A model generated the notes under the pieces. That model did not search any database. It was not told the DNA's origin and worked only from the letters and a program-made list of their open reading frames with translations. Source: Anthoceros angustus (taxonomy: Eukaryota > Streptophyta > Anthocerotopsida > Anthocerotales > Anthocerotaceae). From it: DNA of 64,000 nucleotides. Each line of letters begins with the position of its first letter. Positions within the stretch are counted from its first letter, which is position 1. The stretch covers positions 868,001 to 932,000 of the forward strand of contig MU008162.1 in NCBI GenBank assembly GCA_010909165.1, read 5' to 3'. Of this stretch, positions 1-10,742 are shown piece after piece. A program made the position numbers and the translations under genes.

Positions 1-40
1 TTTCACCCATCCCGGCAAACCATCAGACACGCAGTCTCAC

Positions 41-514
41 CTTCAAAATATACTCCAACGCATTGGTAAGGCCCCCGAGCCACCCCCCATCGTCCTTCTG
101 AACAGCACCATCCACCGCCACAGTCGCGTCCGCTAACGTATACAATACACCCTCGACCCTAGACAACACATGTTGCACAGAGCCGCCCTGCGTGAGGAGA
201 CCTACAGCTGCATCTACCTGCTCCGGATCCGGGAGCTGCCCCAGGTGAGCCCTAACCATTGTCCCCCGCCTCACTCGCCTGGAATTCCCCAGCGGATTCC
301 ACCGCTGCTGCCACAGCAACGGGGAGCTCCTCAGCCCCATCCCGGCCTCCACCCGGGGCAAAAAAAGGCTCGCCCTGGCCCCCCTCCCTGCCGCCGCAGC
401 AGCAGCCGGGGCCGCAGAGGCGCAACAGGAGCTCAAGGAGGCCATCGTGCTGCTGCTGCTGGTGCTCATCATCTCCGCTGCTGCTGCCGCTGCCGCTGCT
501 CGGCTGCCAGGCAA
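41..514 (-). CDS. ALB3: ALBINO3-type thylakoid membrane insertase, first exon only (partial)
   Basis: First exon of a plastid Oxa1/Alb3/YidC-family insertase, which places light-harvesting proteins in the thylakoid membrane. The exon encodes an Ala/Ser-rich N-terminus without acidic stretches, typical of a chloroplast transit peptide. It is followed by the family-specific pre-TM1 segment: residues ~120-155 read VEGVLYTLADATV, then AVQKDDGGWLGGLTNALEYILK, with the same order and spacing as Arabidopsis ALB3. The exon ends at 41 in AAG|GTGAGA, a good donor, so the membrane domain lies on later exons beyond the left edge. The start ATG at 512-514 is chosen because it opens the transit peptide. 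The identification rests on one short conserved block, but that block is specific. Confidence 0.85.
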
Positions 515-1247
515 CCTCGCAACGCCCCTTGCTGTATCTCCCCTATCTACTCCCTCACATCACACAAAACATCCTACCCGCATTCACCCAATCTCCTACA
601 AAATCCTGCACACCCCGACAATGCAGTGGACCACGCCGGCCCCTGGATTCGTAATTCCCACGCCCCGGGCGCGATGCTGCTCCCGCTCCCCCTCCACCCG
701 GGCCCTGAATTCCTTCACGCTCCAATGCGGATTCCAGCGCGTAGGGATGTATTCCGTCCAAATCCCAGCCTTGTTCGGCTCCACAGGGTTTGGAAGCTGG
801 GCGGGAGCATACGTGACCAGATATTCCAGTCCCACGTGGACCCCCTTACCCATCGCCCGGACGGCGGACACCACCTCCAATCTGCTCCTGTCAAATTCCG
901 CCGTTTTATTAGCATTCCCTCACATTATTATATCCGGCACTTCAAACAATTTCCAGTCTTTGCCACCTTTGTTCGAGCCCCGCAAGCTGCCTCGACAAAT
1001 CTAACTTATCTAGGGATACTCTCCGTCCAATATGTATCTACATATGTTTCAGGATAGGTACTCTCTTTGCTGTATTTGAGAGAGTACCCCTATATAAGTT
1101 GTATGTAGATACAAATTAAACATATTTTGCATCTCGTGAAAGTCGAGCTTGCTCACTCACAACCAACGAACTTCGCCCAAACACGCAAAATCCTAGCCCA
1201 CCTCTAAAGCAACGAAGTGATCAAAAAAGAGTACTGAACGACTCAGC
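515..1247. other. upstream region of ALB3
   Basis: Probable promoter and 5' UTR of ALB3 (reading leftward). The first ~450 bases are GC-rich and carry overlapping ORFs in several frames with no recognisable domain. Near 1020-1115 an inverted pair (TGTATCTACATA and TATGTAGATACA) flanks a TATATAAG box and may mark a small mobile-element end. No gene is supported. Confidence 0.4.
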
Positions 1248-3165
1248 GCTTTGAGGTTAACCTCAGGTTAACTCATCTTAAGCTCGGGCCTTTGTTGGCT
1301 GCTGTTTATTGTTGCAATAGCTTCCAGGTAGCAGACTCCCTTCATGCGCTCATCATAAGAGGCAAGCCAAAGTGCGAGACCGTCGCCCGGATCAATACAA
1401 TTCTTAGCGTAGCGCCTAACTTGAAGGCTAAGTTTTAAACTTGCCACGATAGTGACTTTAAGTTTCGGAAGCAAGGTGTGGATGTTCAGAACAACATGCT
1501 GGTGATGGGCTTGAAGGAGAAGTTAGGAGGGCCAAATGTGCTTATCGAATGGTTTGGGATGGCTCACAATGAGAATGACAGCTTCTCCTTCGAAGCCTCG
1601 ACAAATTGTTGTCATAGGAGTGGAGAAATGTAGATAATCTCATCTACAAGATCTATGGCCGGAGGCCAACCACCTTTCCAACTTTTTGCAGGCGATGCAC
1701 CTTGAATCTAAAAATTTCACAAAATTAGAGGAGAGTCCCTCTACATTGCCTATCCAATAAGCTCACCCTTGCCACATATGGAAGACTCTAGCATTGGGAG
1801 TGCCGAAACTAATCTCCCCAAGTTTCCTGGCCAATATACGGTTCCACTCATGGTTATTTAAAACACATGCACTTTTTCGGTAGCTTTGAGGTTAACCTCA
1901 GTTAACTCATCATCTTAAGCTCGGGCCTTTGTTGGCTGCTGTTTATTGTTGCAATAGCTTCCAGGTAGCAGACTCCCTTCATGCAGGCTCGCAGTCATAA
2001 GAGGCAAGCCAAGGCTGTGCGAGACCAAGCTGCCCAGATCAATACAATTCTTAGCGTAGCGCCTAACTTGAAGGCTAAGTTTTAAACTTGCCACGATAGT
2101 GACTTTAAGTTTCGGAAGCAAGGTGTGGATGTTCAGAACAACATGCTGGTGATGGGCTTGAAGGAGAAGTTAGGAGGGCCAAATGTGCTTATCGAATGGT
2201 TTGGGATGGCTCACAATGAGAATGACTTCTCCTTCAAGCCTCGACAAATTGTTGTCATAGGAGTGGAGAAATGTAGATAATCTCATCTACAAGATCTATG
2301 GCGAGGCCAACCACCTTCCAACTTTTGCGGGCGATGCACCTTGAATCTAAAAATTTCACAAAATTAGAGGAGAGTCCCTCTACATTGCCTATCAATAAGC
2401 TCACCCTTGCCACATATGGAAGACTCTAGCATTGGGAGTGCCAAACTAATCTCCCAAGTTTCACAGCCAATATCGGTTCCACTCATGGTTATTTAAAACA
2501 CATGCACTTTTTCGGTAGCTTTGAGGTTAACCTCAGGTTAACTCATCTTAAGCTCGGGCCTTTGTTGGCTGCTGTTTATTGTTGCAATAGCTTCCAGGTA
2601 GCAGACTCCCTTCATGCAGGCTCGCAGTCATAAGAGGCAAGCCAAAGTGTGCGAGACCAAGCGCCCGGATCAATACAATTCTTAGCGTGGCGCCTAACTT
2701 GAAGGCTAAGTTTTAAACTTGCCACGATAGTGACTTTAAGTTTCGGAAGCAAGGTGTGGATGTTCAGAACAACATGCTGGTGATGGGCTTGAAGGAGAAG
2801 TTAGGAGGGCCAAATGTGCTTATCGAATGGTTTGGGATGGCTCACAATGAGAATGACAGCTTCTCCTTCGAAGCCTCGACAAATTGTTGTCATAGGAGTG
2901 GAGAAATGTAGATAATCTCATCTACAAGATCTATGGCCGGAGGCCAACCACCTTTCCAACTTTTTGCAGGCGATGCACCTTGAATCTAAAAATTTCACAA
3001 AATTAGAGGAGAGTCCCCTCTACATTGCCTATCCAATAAGCTCACCCTTGCCACATATGGAAGACTCTAGCATTGGGAGTGCCGAAACTAATCTCCCCAA
3101 GTTTCCTGGCCAATATACGGTTCCACTCATGGTTATTTAAAACACATGCACTTTTTTCAGGTAGC
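1248..3165. repeat. three-copy tandem array, ~640-bp unit
   Basis: Three head-to-tail copies start at 1248, 1883 and 2518, giving periods of 635, 635 and 645 bp. Each opens with GCTTTGAGGTTAACCTCA and closes with a run ending in CACTTTTT. The copies are nearly identical and differ by small indels, including homopolymer lengths and lost or gained CAG/GC-type triplets. No conserved ORF runs through the units; short minus-strand ORFs in the first two copies are the same non-coding stretch. The array is a recent tandem duplication of intergenic DNA, possibly part of a transposon. Confidence 0.95.
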
Positions 3166-4862
3166 TCTTCACCCATTGATCCCTAAGACATGGACATGTT
3201 TACCATGACAAAACTACGGGCATGCACATCTAAATTGTGCTTCTACAAGAAAAGAACATTGAGTCCTCTTACAATTATGGCGTACCGATATGAGCAGCGG
3301 GTTTTTAGGGTGGTGGACATAACATAAGTTAAGGCGAGAAGACTTGTTATGTCTCATACCTAACATGTGTGATACAAGAATCTTTATGTCTATGATACAA
3401 CATTTTTTGTGTCTTGGGGTTAGGGTTTGGTGCAGGTTAGGCTTAGGCTTTGGTGCAAGATGCACCCAAGGGATGGAGCCACATGAATGCTTTGAATTTT
3501 TTATGGAATAGTGAGCTGTTCAGCACGGTTCTCTTGAGGAATGTCTTTCAACGTTCCCTCTTATTGTTTGGGGCAGATTATTCCACAAGCAGTTTGTTCT
3601 AAGTATACTTTGGTTGTTGGAGCAGCAAAGGCACCTGTAGCATGTCTCCTTTGTATCTTTCCATAGCACAATGTAAGGTTTTTCAATAAGATGAGCCTTC
3701 GAGATACAATGAACCTGGTAATGAGCAGAGGCCATAGCCTGTTGCCTGTTTATGCTGGCTAGCCCATAAACATCATTGGTCTCATTGTGGTTTGTCACCG
3801 GGCGGGCGCCGCCCACGATTCTCGACAGGGCAAACGCCGCCCACGAGTCGAGAGCGGGTGCAAAGTTAAAGCGAGGGACCACGGACATGTCCATAAAACA
3901 TGTTCATAGTTATGTCCATAGAACATCTTCATAGTCATGTCCATAAGATATTTGTCTGTGTCCATGATATCCATCAAAAACCATAAATAGCAAGAAAGAA
4001 AAAGTAGATGACAAGACTGGACCGCCTATGGCCAACTTGTGTGATAAGAAACGTTTTTGACGCATATGGCCGTCTCGAGGTCATGTGCCATGATACAATA
4101 CCATAGAATCTAAAAGATTCCAGGGCATTGATGCGTAGAATATACTGGAAAATTATGTTCACATACACATCTAGCGCCCTAACGAGAATGATACGCCATA
4201 CCTATCGTAAGTAGCGTTTCCTACCTATCTGTCTACTAGCAAACTTAAAGTTCAGTTGTCTACCACCCCACTAGACCTCGGCAACTGTGCACCCTATCCG
4301 TACTCTGTTGCCCCCTCGCCATGCATCTTCCATTCCATTGGCTCTACACTACGCGTTGTCGTGGGCGCGTCCCTCTCCCCACCACAAAAAGGCTCCCTCT
4401 ACTACTTGCCCATCAGCACCCTGCCCTAGGGGTTGCCTAGCACTGCCTGCGGCCCATCATGGCCCTGTCACCTCTCCACTCCCAGTCCTGTGAATGGGAC
4501 CATAAGCATACCCGTCAAGGGGCCGGAGGTGTCACAATGTTAATATGTCTCTACACTTACTACTCCGACATGTCTTTAATCCTCTATTAGTTACATCCAA
4601 ACTTTACGGACAAGATACTTACAGGGTATAAGCGTATTTTCTTCACTTCTAAAAAAAGGCACATGTGTGCGTATTCTTACAAGTTCACTGGTCCTATGTT
4701 GTTGTCATGCTTCAAAGAGTCTTGCTTCTGAATATCTTAGATTCAGCAAAGCTTCTTATAACTATATCTTATTTATATTTGTATTTCTAGTGGAGAGGCC
4801 AGCCCCTATATTGATATATGCACATATTCTTATAAGTGCACAACTAATGCTTACTTGAGCGC
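3166..4862. other. intergenic region without a supported gene
   Basis: No ORF here shows a recognisable domain. A short degenerate repeat of CATGTCCATA-like words lies at about 3885-3975. The block at 4290-4500 is C-rich, and the rest is mixed-composition intergenic DNA. Confidence 0.5.
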
Positions 4863-5150
4863 ATCGTCCCCGTCGTATGCATCAAGGCTAATGGCTATCA
4901 TCCACTCTTAATGGTGGCTCACAACATACAAGGTTGATGAGGGAACCAAACTTTGTTGGCCCTCTCTCTCAGTATGAGTGGGTGATCACATTCTTAGCCC
5001 TTATTTGATGCTTTCTCTTGACCGCTTCCTCCCTGTCGTACACATTGAGGCTACTCATCATCATCCACTCTTAATGGTGGCTCATAACATCTAAGATAGA
5101 TGAGGGAACCAAACTTTGTTGGCCCTCTCCCTCAGTATAAGTCGAAAACA
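4863..5150. repeat. two-copy diverged tandem repeat, 163-bp period
   Basis: The segment with TCCACTCTTAATGGTGGCTC at 4901 recurs at 5064, and both copies continue into GAGGGAACCAAACTTTGTTGG. The copies differ by scattered substitutions, so this is an older duplication than the 1.2-3.2 kb array. Confidence 0.85.
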
Positions 5151-5269
5151 TTCTATGCACTCTAAGGTCTCTTTTCCGAAGTCGCTCCAGCTGGGATGCT
5201 CTTTTTCCTCACTCGCTTAAGTTCAGCATCTTGCTTGGCAATTCTTTCCAGCAGCTATAGTAATTAGAT

Positions 5270-6345
5270 TAATTAACACTAATCAAACAGCAAACCCAAA
5301 CACTCATATTAGTGTCACACGGCAGGACAGCTGTCGTACGAGGTAAGCACTTGAATCATATAAGCACTTTGTCTAATATACAACCAAGCAAAACGAATGT
5401 AATATGCAAATATTACAGCAAAGGATCGCAAACACACGATCTTTAAGTAAGTAATTAATATTAGTTATTCTAAAGTGCTTATGTTGAATAAGCATTGATT
5501 AGTGTTAATTAAAATTTGTTAGCAATAACTAAGTGGATAAGCACAAGTTATATGCTTTAGCATATTCCTTACATATTATAGTGTATTCTTAGGATATATT
5601 TATGGCATATGTTGTAACAAGAGTGTTGTAACAACAAGAGAGAGTAGCTTGCACGTCGTGGCACAAACACACTCTCCCCACGAGAACAACAGGCAAATTC
5701 CTCACACATCGCTCTCGGAGTCATAGCTTTGGCCTCCTCACAACACTCTTGCATTACATATCTAGAGGACAAACTATGATCCGAGCTGTCCTCTATGAAA
5801 GGGTCTATATATACTAGCCCTTGGCTCGGCATATTCCTTACATATTATAGTGTATTCTTAGGATATATTTATGGCATATGTTGTAACAAGAGTGTTGTAA
5901 CAACAAGAGAGAGTAGCTTGCACGTCGTGGCACAAACACACTCTCCCCACGAGAACAACAGGCAAATTCCTCACACATCGCTCTCGGAGTCATAGCTTTG
6001 GCCTCCTCACAACACTCTTGCATTACATATCTAGAGGACAAACTATGATCTGAGCTTGTCCTCTATGAAAGGGTCTATATATACTAGCCCTTGGCTCCGG
6101 CATATTCCTAAGATATCCTATTGGCATCAGCATATGCTGGAAATATCCTAAGAATATACTATAATATGCAAGCAATATGCTACTTGTGCTTATCCACTTA
6201 GCTATTGCTACCAATGTTTAATTAACACTGATCAAAACTTAACTTTGGATTAATAAATACTAATTCATTACTTAAAGATAAGCAATTACATTAATTAACA
6301 CTAATCAAACACTAAACCCAAATGCTCATATTATTGTCACGCAGT
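5270..6345. repeat. foldback element with internal direct duplication
   Basis: An AT-rich left arm (about 5440-5600) and right arm (about 6110-6290) are imperfect inverted repeats of ~160-180 bp. Both contain CTAAGTGGATAAGCACAAGT or its complement. The arms are flanked by ~50-bp direct repeats beginning TTAATTAACACTAATCAAAC at about 5270 and 6293. Between the arms, a ~270-bp segment is directly duplicated, with units starting at GCATATTCC 5560 and 5829 and the third GCATATTCC at 6100 opening the right arm. No transposase is encoded, so this is probably a non-autonomous foldback or MITE-like element. Confidence 0.75.
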
Positions 6346-6644
6346 AAGCGGCGGTAGACTTGTGAGCATCCGGATCTCTTGCCCAGTATGTACCCTTAAA
6401 GCTTTGTATATGTCACTCTGACCTATACGTAAAAGTTCTCCAATATAGAATGATGGCTAACTTCGCGCTTACTTTTGTCCTATTAGTCCATCGACTAATT
6501 CAGCAGTATGCCTTCTATTTTCCCATTATTTGGTGTAGCCTACATACCCTGTATGAATTTTTATAGTGTTTGTGCCAAAGTTCTCCTCCGTCCAAATTTC
6601 TCCTGATTTTTTTCTTCTTTATAATAATATTCTAAGTTAACTTG

Positions 6645-7005
6645 ACAAAGTGAATTTTGCATAATGGTATATAGATTTCTTTGCCTCTTATGGACACTCT
6701 TGGTAGTCCCTTAACTGTCCTGTGGAATAATGGGGCATCTTTTTTCCCACAGATTCCAAACTTCGCTGTTAATTTGAGTGCGATATGGGCGAATGATATA
6801 GTCCTAAGTAATGGCCGAAATGACTAGGCTAAGCAATCACCATCCAAACCAGCAACCACAATCTTCTTCCCTACATTAACTTCCTTTTCACAAAACTCTC
6901 TATACTTGCGAAAAAATAAGCCTCATCCACTCTTATCACCTCCACATCGTCTTCCCACTAAACATGGATCCAAGAATGATACGAATTTCTTCACACAATC
7001 CATCA
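6645..7005 (-). pseudogene. decayed thymidine kinase (TK1-type) relic
   Basis: Read on the minus strand, three ordered blocks match the cytosolic TK1 family: a P-loop with GSMFSGKT at about 6955-6990; the Walker B-like VDEAYFF, then GKKIVVAGLDGDCLA after a frame change; and the zinc/lasso region with KLTAKFGICGKK and IRGKEIYIPLC near 6650-6760. TK1 normally has about 50 residues between the P-loop and the DEAQFF motif. Here they are almost adjacent, so an internal deletion has removed the middle. In-frame stops and at least one frameshift separate the blocks. The enzyme made dTMP in the nucleotide salvage pathway; this copy cannot. The A/T-rich surroundings hold no other gene. Confidence 0.75.
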
Positions 7006-9836
7006 TCGCACTCATGCCTTGGTCAAGCCATTAGTGATGTTATATAATCATAGCAAAAGCAGATTCTTTTGATAGTGACAACGATGTCCTTTGCTGATCT
7101 AGCTATGTTTTAAAAATACTTCTGTGACTTGTTTTGATACAAACATCACACAAACACACAAGAATCATTCTCAATGTTAAGCTTATAAATAACTTCTCAT
7201 TGGTAAACTGTTCTTCTTCCAAACCTTTAGGTTCCTACGCCAACTGTCTAGTCCCACAACACAGAGCTGTGTCTTTTACGTGCACTTTTTACAATTAGCA
7301 TTAATCCTGCATCTTAACCACTCTCTTAATAAGATTAACCACCTTTCATAAAGCCTCTCAATCTGTCAGGCTTATTCTGATAAAATTAAACATGGCTTGT
7401 CAATGACGCCTCAAGTCATGACACTGTCCAGGTTCTGACTCCACCCTACGAGACTGTATGCACCAATTTCCCTTGTGCGAGACTTTGTCTTTTTATTATA
7501 AAATAGATAATCTCGCTCTAAAGACCGCAAGACTATAAAACGTGAGGTCATCTTTCAGTAAAGTTTGGTCATCGTTCAAAGGATCATGAATGAGGTAGAC
7601 TTTTAGCAAAAGTGTATACAACATAAACATATAATAGCCAGCAGCAACATTACTTATGGCTATTGTAGGCACTCACAAAATTTCCCTTGTCACATTAATA
7701 ATGCAGATATTGTTTGGCAACAAGGCAGGTGAGCTGCACCGAGATTGATCAAATACATATGAGAACAAAACATTGTAGAAAACAGAACGAGGGCAAAGAC
7801 TAGCTCTCTTGCTTGTCCATTGATTGTAGAAGCGAGAACTCTCTTATAGTTAGAATTTCACATAAAAATCTAGTTTGTTGTAAATGGGGCTGCTAGACCA
7901 AGACTGGCAGTCTCATGATTTCCAAAAAGATCCTGGCGAACGAGCTTGCACGCCTAATTTCAACTACATGTTGGAAGTAAGATAGATGCCTCACAACATC
8001 ACCAAACTACTTTTTCTTTCACAAGACTATTGATCCATTATTCAGAGGTAATATGTTAATATTAAACTAGGATAATTAAAATATTATAATTAAAATATAA
8101 ATTAATTTATTAAAATAATAAAAATAGAAAAAGTAAAAGAGAATCCATATAGAACAAGGCAAGGAGATCCATCAAGTGTCTATCTGAGGATGTCGACAAG
8201 AATCATATACGACCAGCTCATCTAACAAATTGAATAGTGGATATTTTTGATTTATCAGATAAATTATAATATAAAGTATTTAGGTAATGATTTCAAAAAC
8301 ATTCACGATGACTAGGCAGGTACTATGGGATATGAAGCTATGGATAGTACCCGCTGGATATGTCACCCGACGTCAAGCACTAAAATCCGGGAGTCCTCAC
8401 GCCATCCCTGGTATATGCGAACAAGCGCAGGCGGGGCAGCAACGCAGCAGCTGCACAGCCGGCAATCAAGTTAGTGACATGTTTAACAACGACAGAAAGG
8501 AAGCGTACTTGTCGTGGGTAAATGAAAGCATCCCACGAGGGAGGCTAGAAATTTGGGAGTCACATTTCCCGAATGTTCCACAGATGGCGTGACATCTGGC
8601 AGCGGGGCGACTGGAGGATATAACCGGTGCAGGGAATTGTGGAGAATGGAATCGAAGTGGAGCTGGCTGGCGGATCGGGGATCGTGGAGCTGACGGATGT
8701 GGTAGCAGGGATTTTCATGGCACAGTAGCTGCAGTTAGGTCAATTTTGCGAGGAGGGGCTGGTGATGGCGAGGCTGCGGAGTCTAGGGCTTGGAATGTCT
8801 GGATGTATGTGGAGGACGGGGAGGATGAAGTGGATCCTCGTGAGCGGAAGCTTGCAAGATGGATTCGATGCGGGTTGAGTTGGAGGCTTTGTTCAAGGTC
8901 ATTTTTGTGATGGACGTGTTTGGAAACCTGTGCAACAAGGTGGAAAGGTTGTAAACTGGAAGACACTGCAGGAGAATCCACCGTGGCATCTGAAAGGCGT
9001 GGAAGGAGGATGAAGCGGTAAGGATTATTTCTGTTTTGGCGTTTCTGGCATGTTGATGCATGTGATTCCAAATTTCGTGGTGCGGTGCCAGGGGGTAGAA
9101 GATGGACGGAAAGTTCGAGTCCGCACCTCGACGAGTTGAGGCCATCATTTGCTCGGTGCTCGGCTTTCGATGAGATGGCTGCAACGGCATGTGCTGTTTG
9201 CAGTGGTGTGCCATCATTTGCTGTTTACCGAGGATGAAAACCGCAGGAAGAATTGCTAGCCCTGATACACATGTCAGAAGCCTGCGAAGGCTACAAGTCG
9301 GATGACTAGGAAAAATGTCTTCTAGAAGCTTTTATTTGCAGAACTGACTTTGTGAATTTCACTGACTTTGTGAATTTCAAGACTGACAATGTCAGTGCAG
9401 AAGGACACTGGAGAACTGGCGAAAGCTTTGCATGTGGTGAGCTTGAAAAGGGCAACTTGCGGAAAGTCGAAGGCATCGCACGCCTGCCAAGGCTTCCGAC
9501 AAGAGTCCCTGAAAGTTGGACCTTTATGGAGATGTCTGTCTGTCGTGATGGAGATGTTTCGTAGCTTAATGGGAAGTCGAGCTATGCAGAGAGTGCCGGA
9601 TTCGACTTAGCGGGGAGAAAGTTTTGTATCGTGTAACCATATTCGTTTTAGATATATTGAGTGATTCATTCTGTGAGACTGCCTATCCGCAAGCCAGGAA
9701 GAAAGCGCTTGCTGCGACTACTGCTAAGTGAAAAGAATACCGTCCAACTCTGGCTACATTTGTACGCGGTCAAACCAACTCCTGCTGTGTGTCTGCGCGA
9801 TGTGCTATGTACTCAGCTTCAAGTCATCCAACCAAG
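7006..9836. other. intergenic region downstream of the type-B ARR
   Basis: AT-rich from 7.0 to 8.3 kb, then more GC-balanced to 9.8 kb. A 101-residue + ORF at 8287-8592 and a 144-residue - ORF at 8783-9217 show no recognisable motif and may be chance frames. A 17-bp direct repeat (GACTTTGTGAATTTCA) lies at 9348-9380. The final few hundred bases probably include the ARR 3' UTR. Confidence 0.4.
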
Positions 9837-10710
9837 CTAAAAAAGAGGTGCACGGGAGACCTGCTCCATGAACATGCCGAGGAGGTCGTCATCGCGATGG
9901 GCCATCAAACCACCATCCAACTTTGCACTGAAAATCGAATCCACAGCTCTCTCGTCCTTGAGTTTCATATCACTGTCCGCAGTCGACTGCTCGCTCAGCG
10001 ATATGGCACCTGAAGTATCGACAGATAGTCTGCCACTGTAAGGGACTCCTTGCCCCAAGAATCCTTGCCCTCGCACGTATCCTGTATTCAACTCTTGAGA
10101 AGGAGCATTCATCTGGCCATATCTTTGATGAGGCCCATTCATAACAGGGCTCAAAGGCTGGGAGAAATCAGGCCCGCCGAGGCTCGGGCCATGGCTCTGC
10201 CAGTTTGGCCTGCTGTTGGAGTTCAAGGACTGCCCGAGTCCTCGACTCAAATTTCCAAGGGGTGTGAAGTTGGTGCCAGTGTTCCCCCTGACTACTGGCT
10301 TGCTGGCGAGGCAGTCGGTAATGCTCCCGAGCCCACCATTCAAGTCCTTCATCGCCGAGGGGCTAACCAGCCCGACGGGAGAGGACGGCACGCTGCTCAC
10401 ACAGGGAAATGGCTGCTGCCCACCACCCAACTTGCCCTCGATGCTTGGTCTCACTAGACCGGAGAGAGTATTTGACATAGCACAGCCTGTGTTGATAGGA
10501 GGCACACCTAGTCCCCTGCTACCAGCCAGGCTCGGGAGGCCAGATCCATCGCCGAGGCAAGCATTGACGGCAGTCATGCTTGGCAGTGGTCCGGCCCGGC
10601 CCAGGTTCATGTCACTTGGTAGCATATGCTGCCCCAGGAGGCCTGCGCCTTGTAGGCTGACATTTGCTCCCACCTCGGAGTGAGAGTTTTGTAGTTGCTG
10701 CTGCTGCTGG

Positions 10711-10742
<32 letters not shown>

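Noticed and set aside
596-880. Minus-strand 94-codon ORF upstream of ALB3
   Set aside because: No motif, overlaps other frames of equal length, and lies where the ALB3 5' UTR/promoter is expected.
1268-2121. Repeated 68-codon minus ORFs
   Set aside because: Same chance frame in copies of the tandem array, broken differently in each copy and absent from the third.
3520-3977. Minus ORFs of 124 and 60 codons
   Set aside because: Part is translated from a CATGTCCATA minirepeat; no domain is recognisable.
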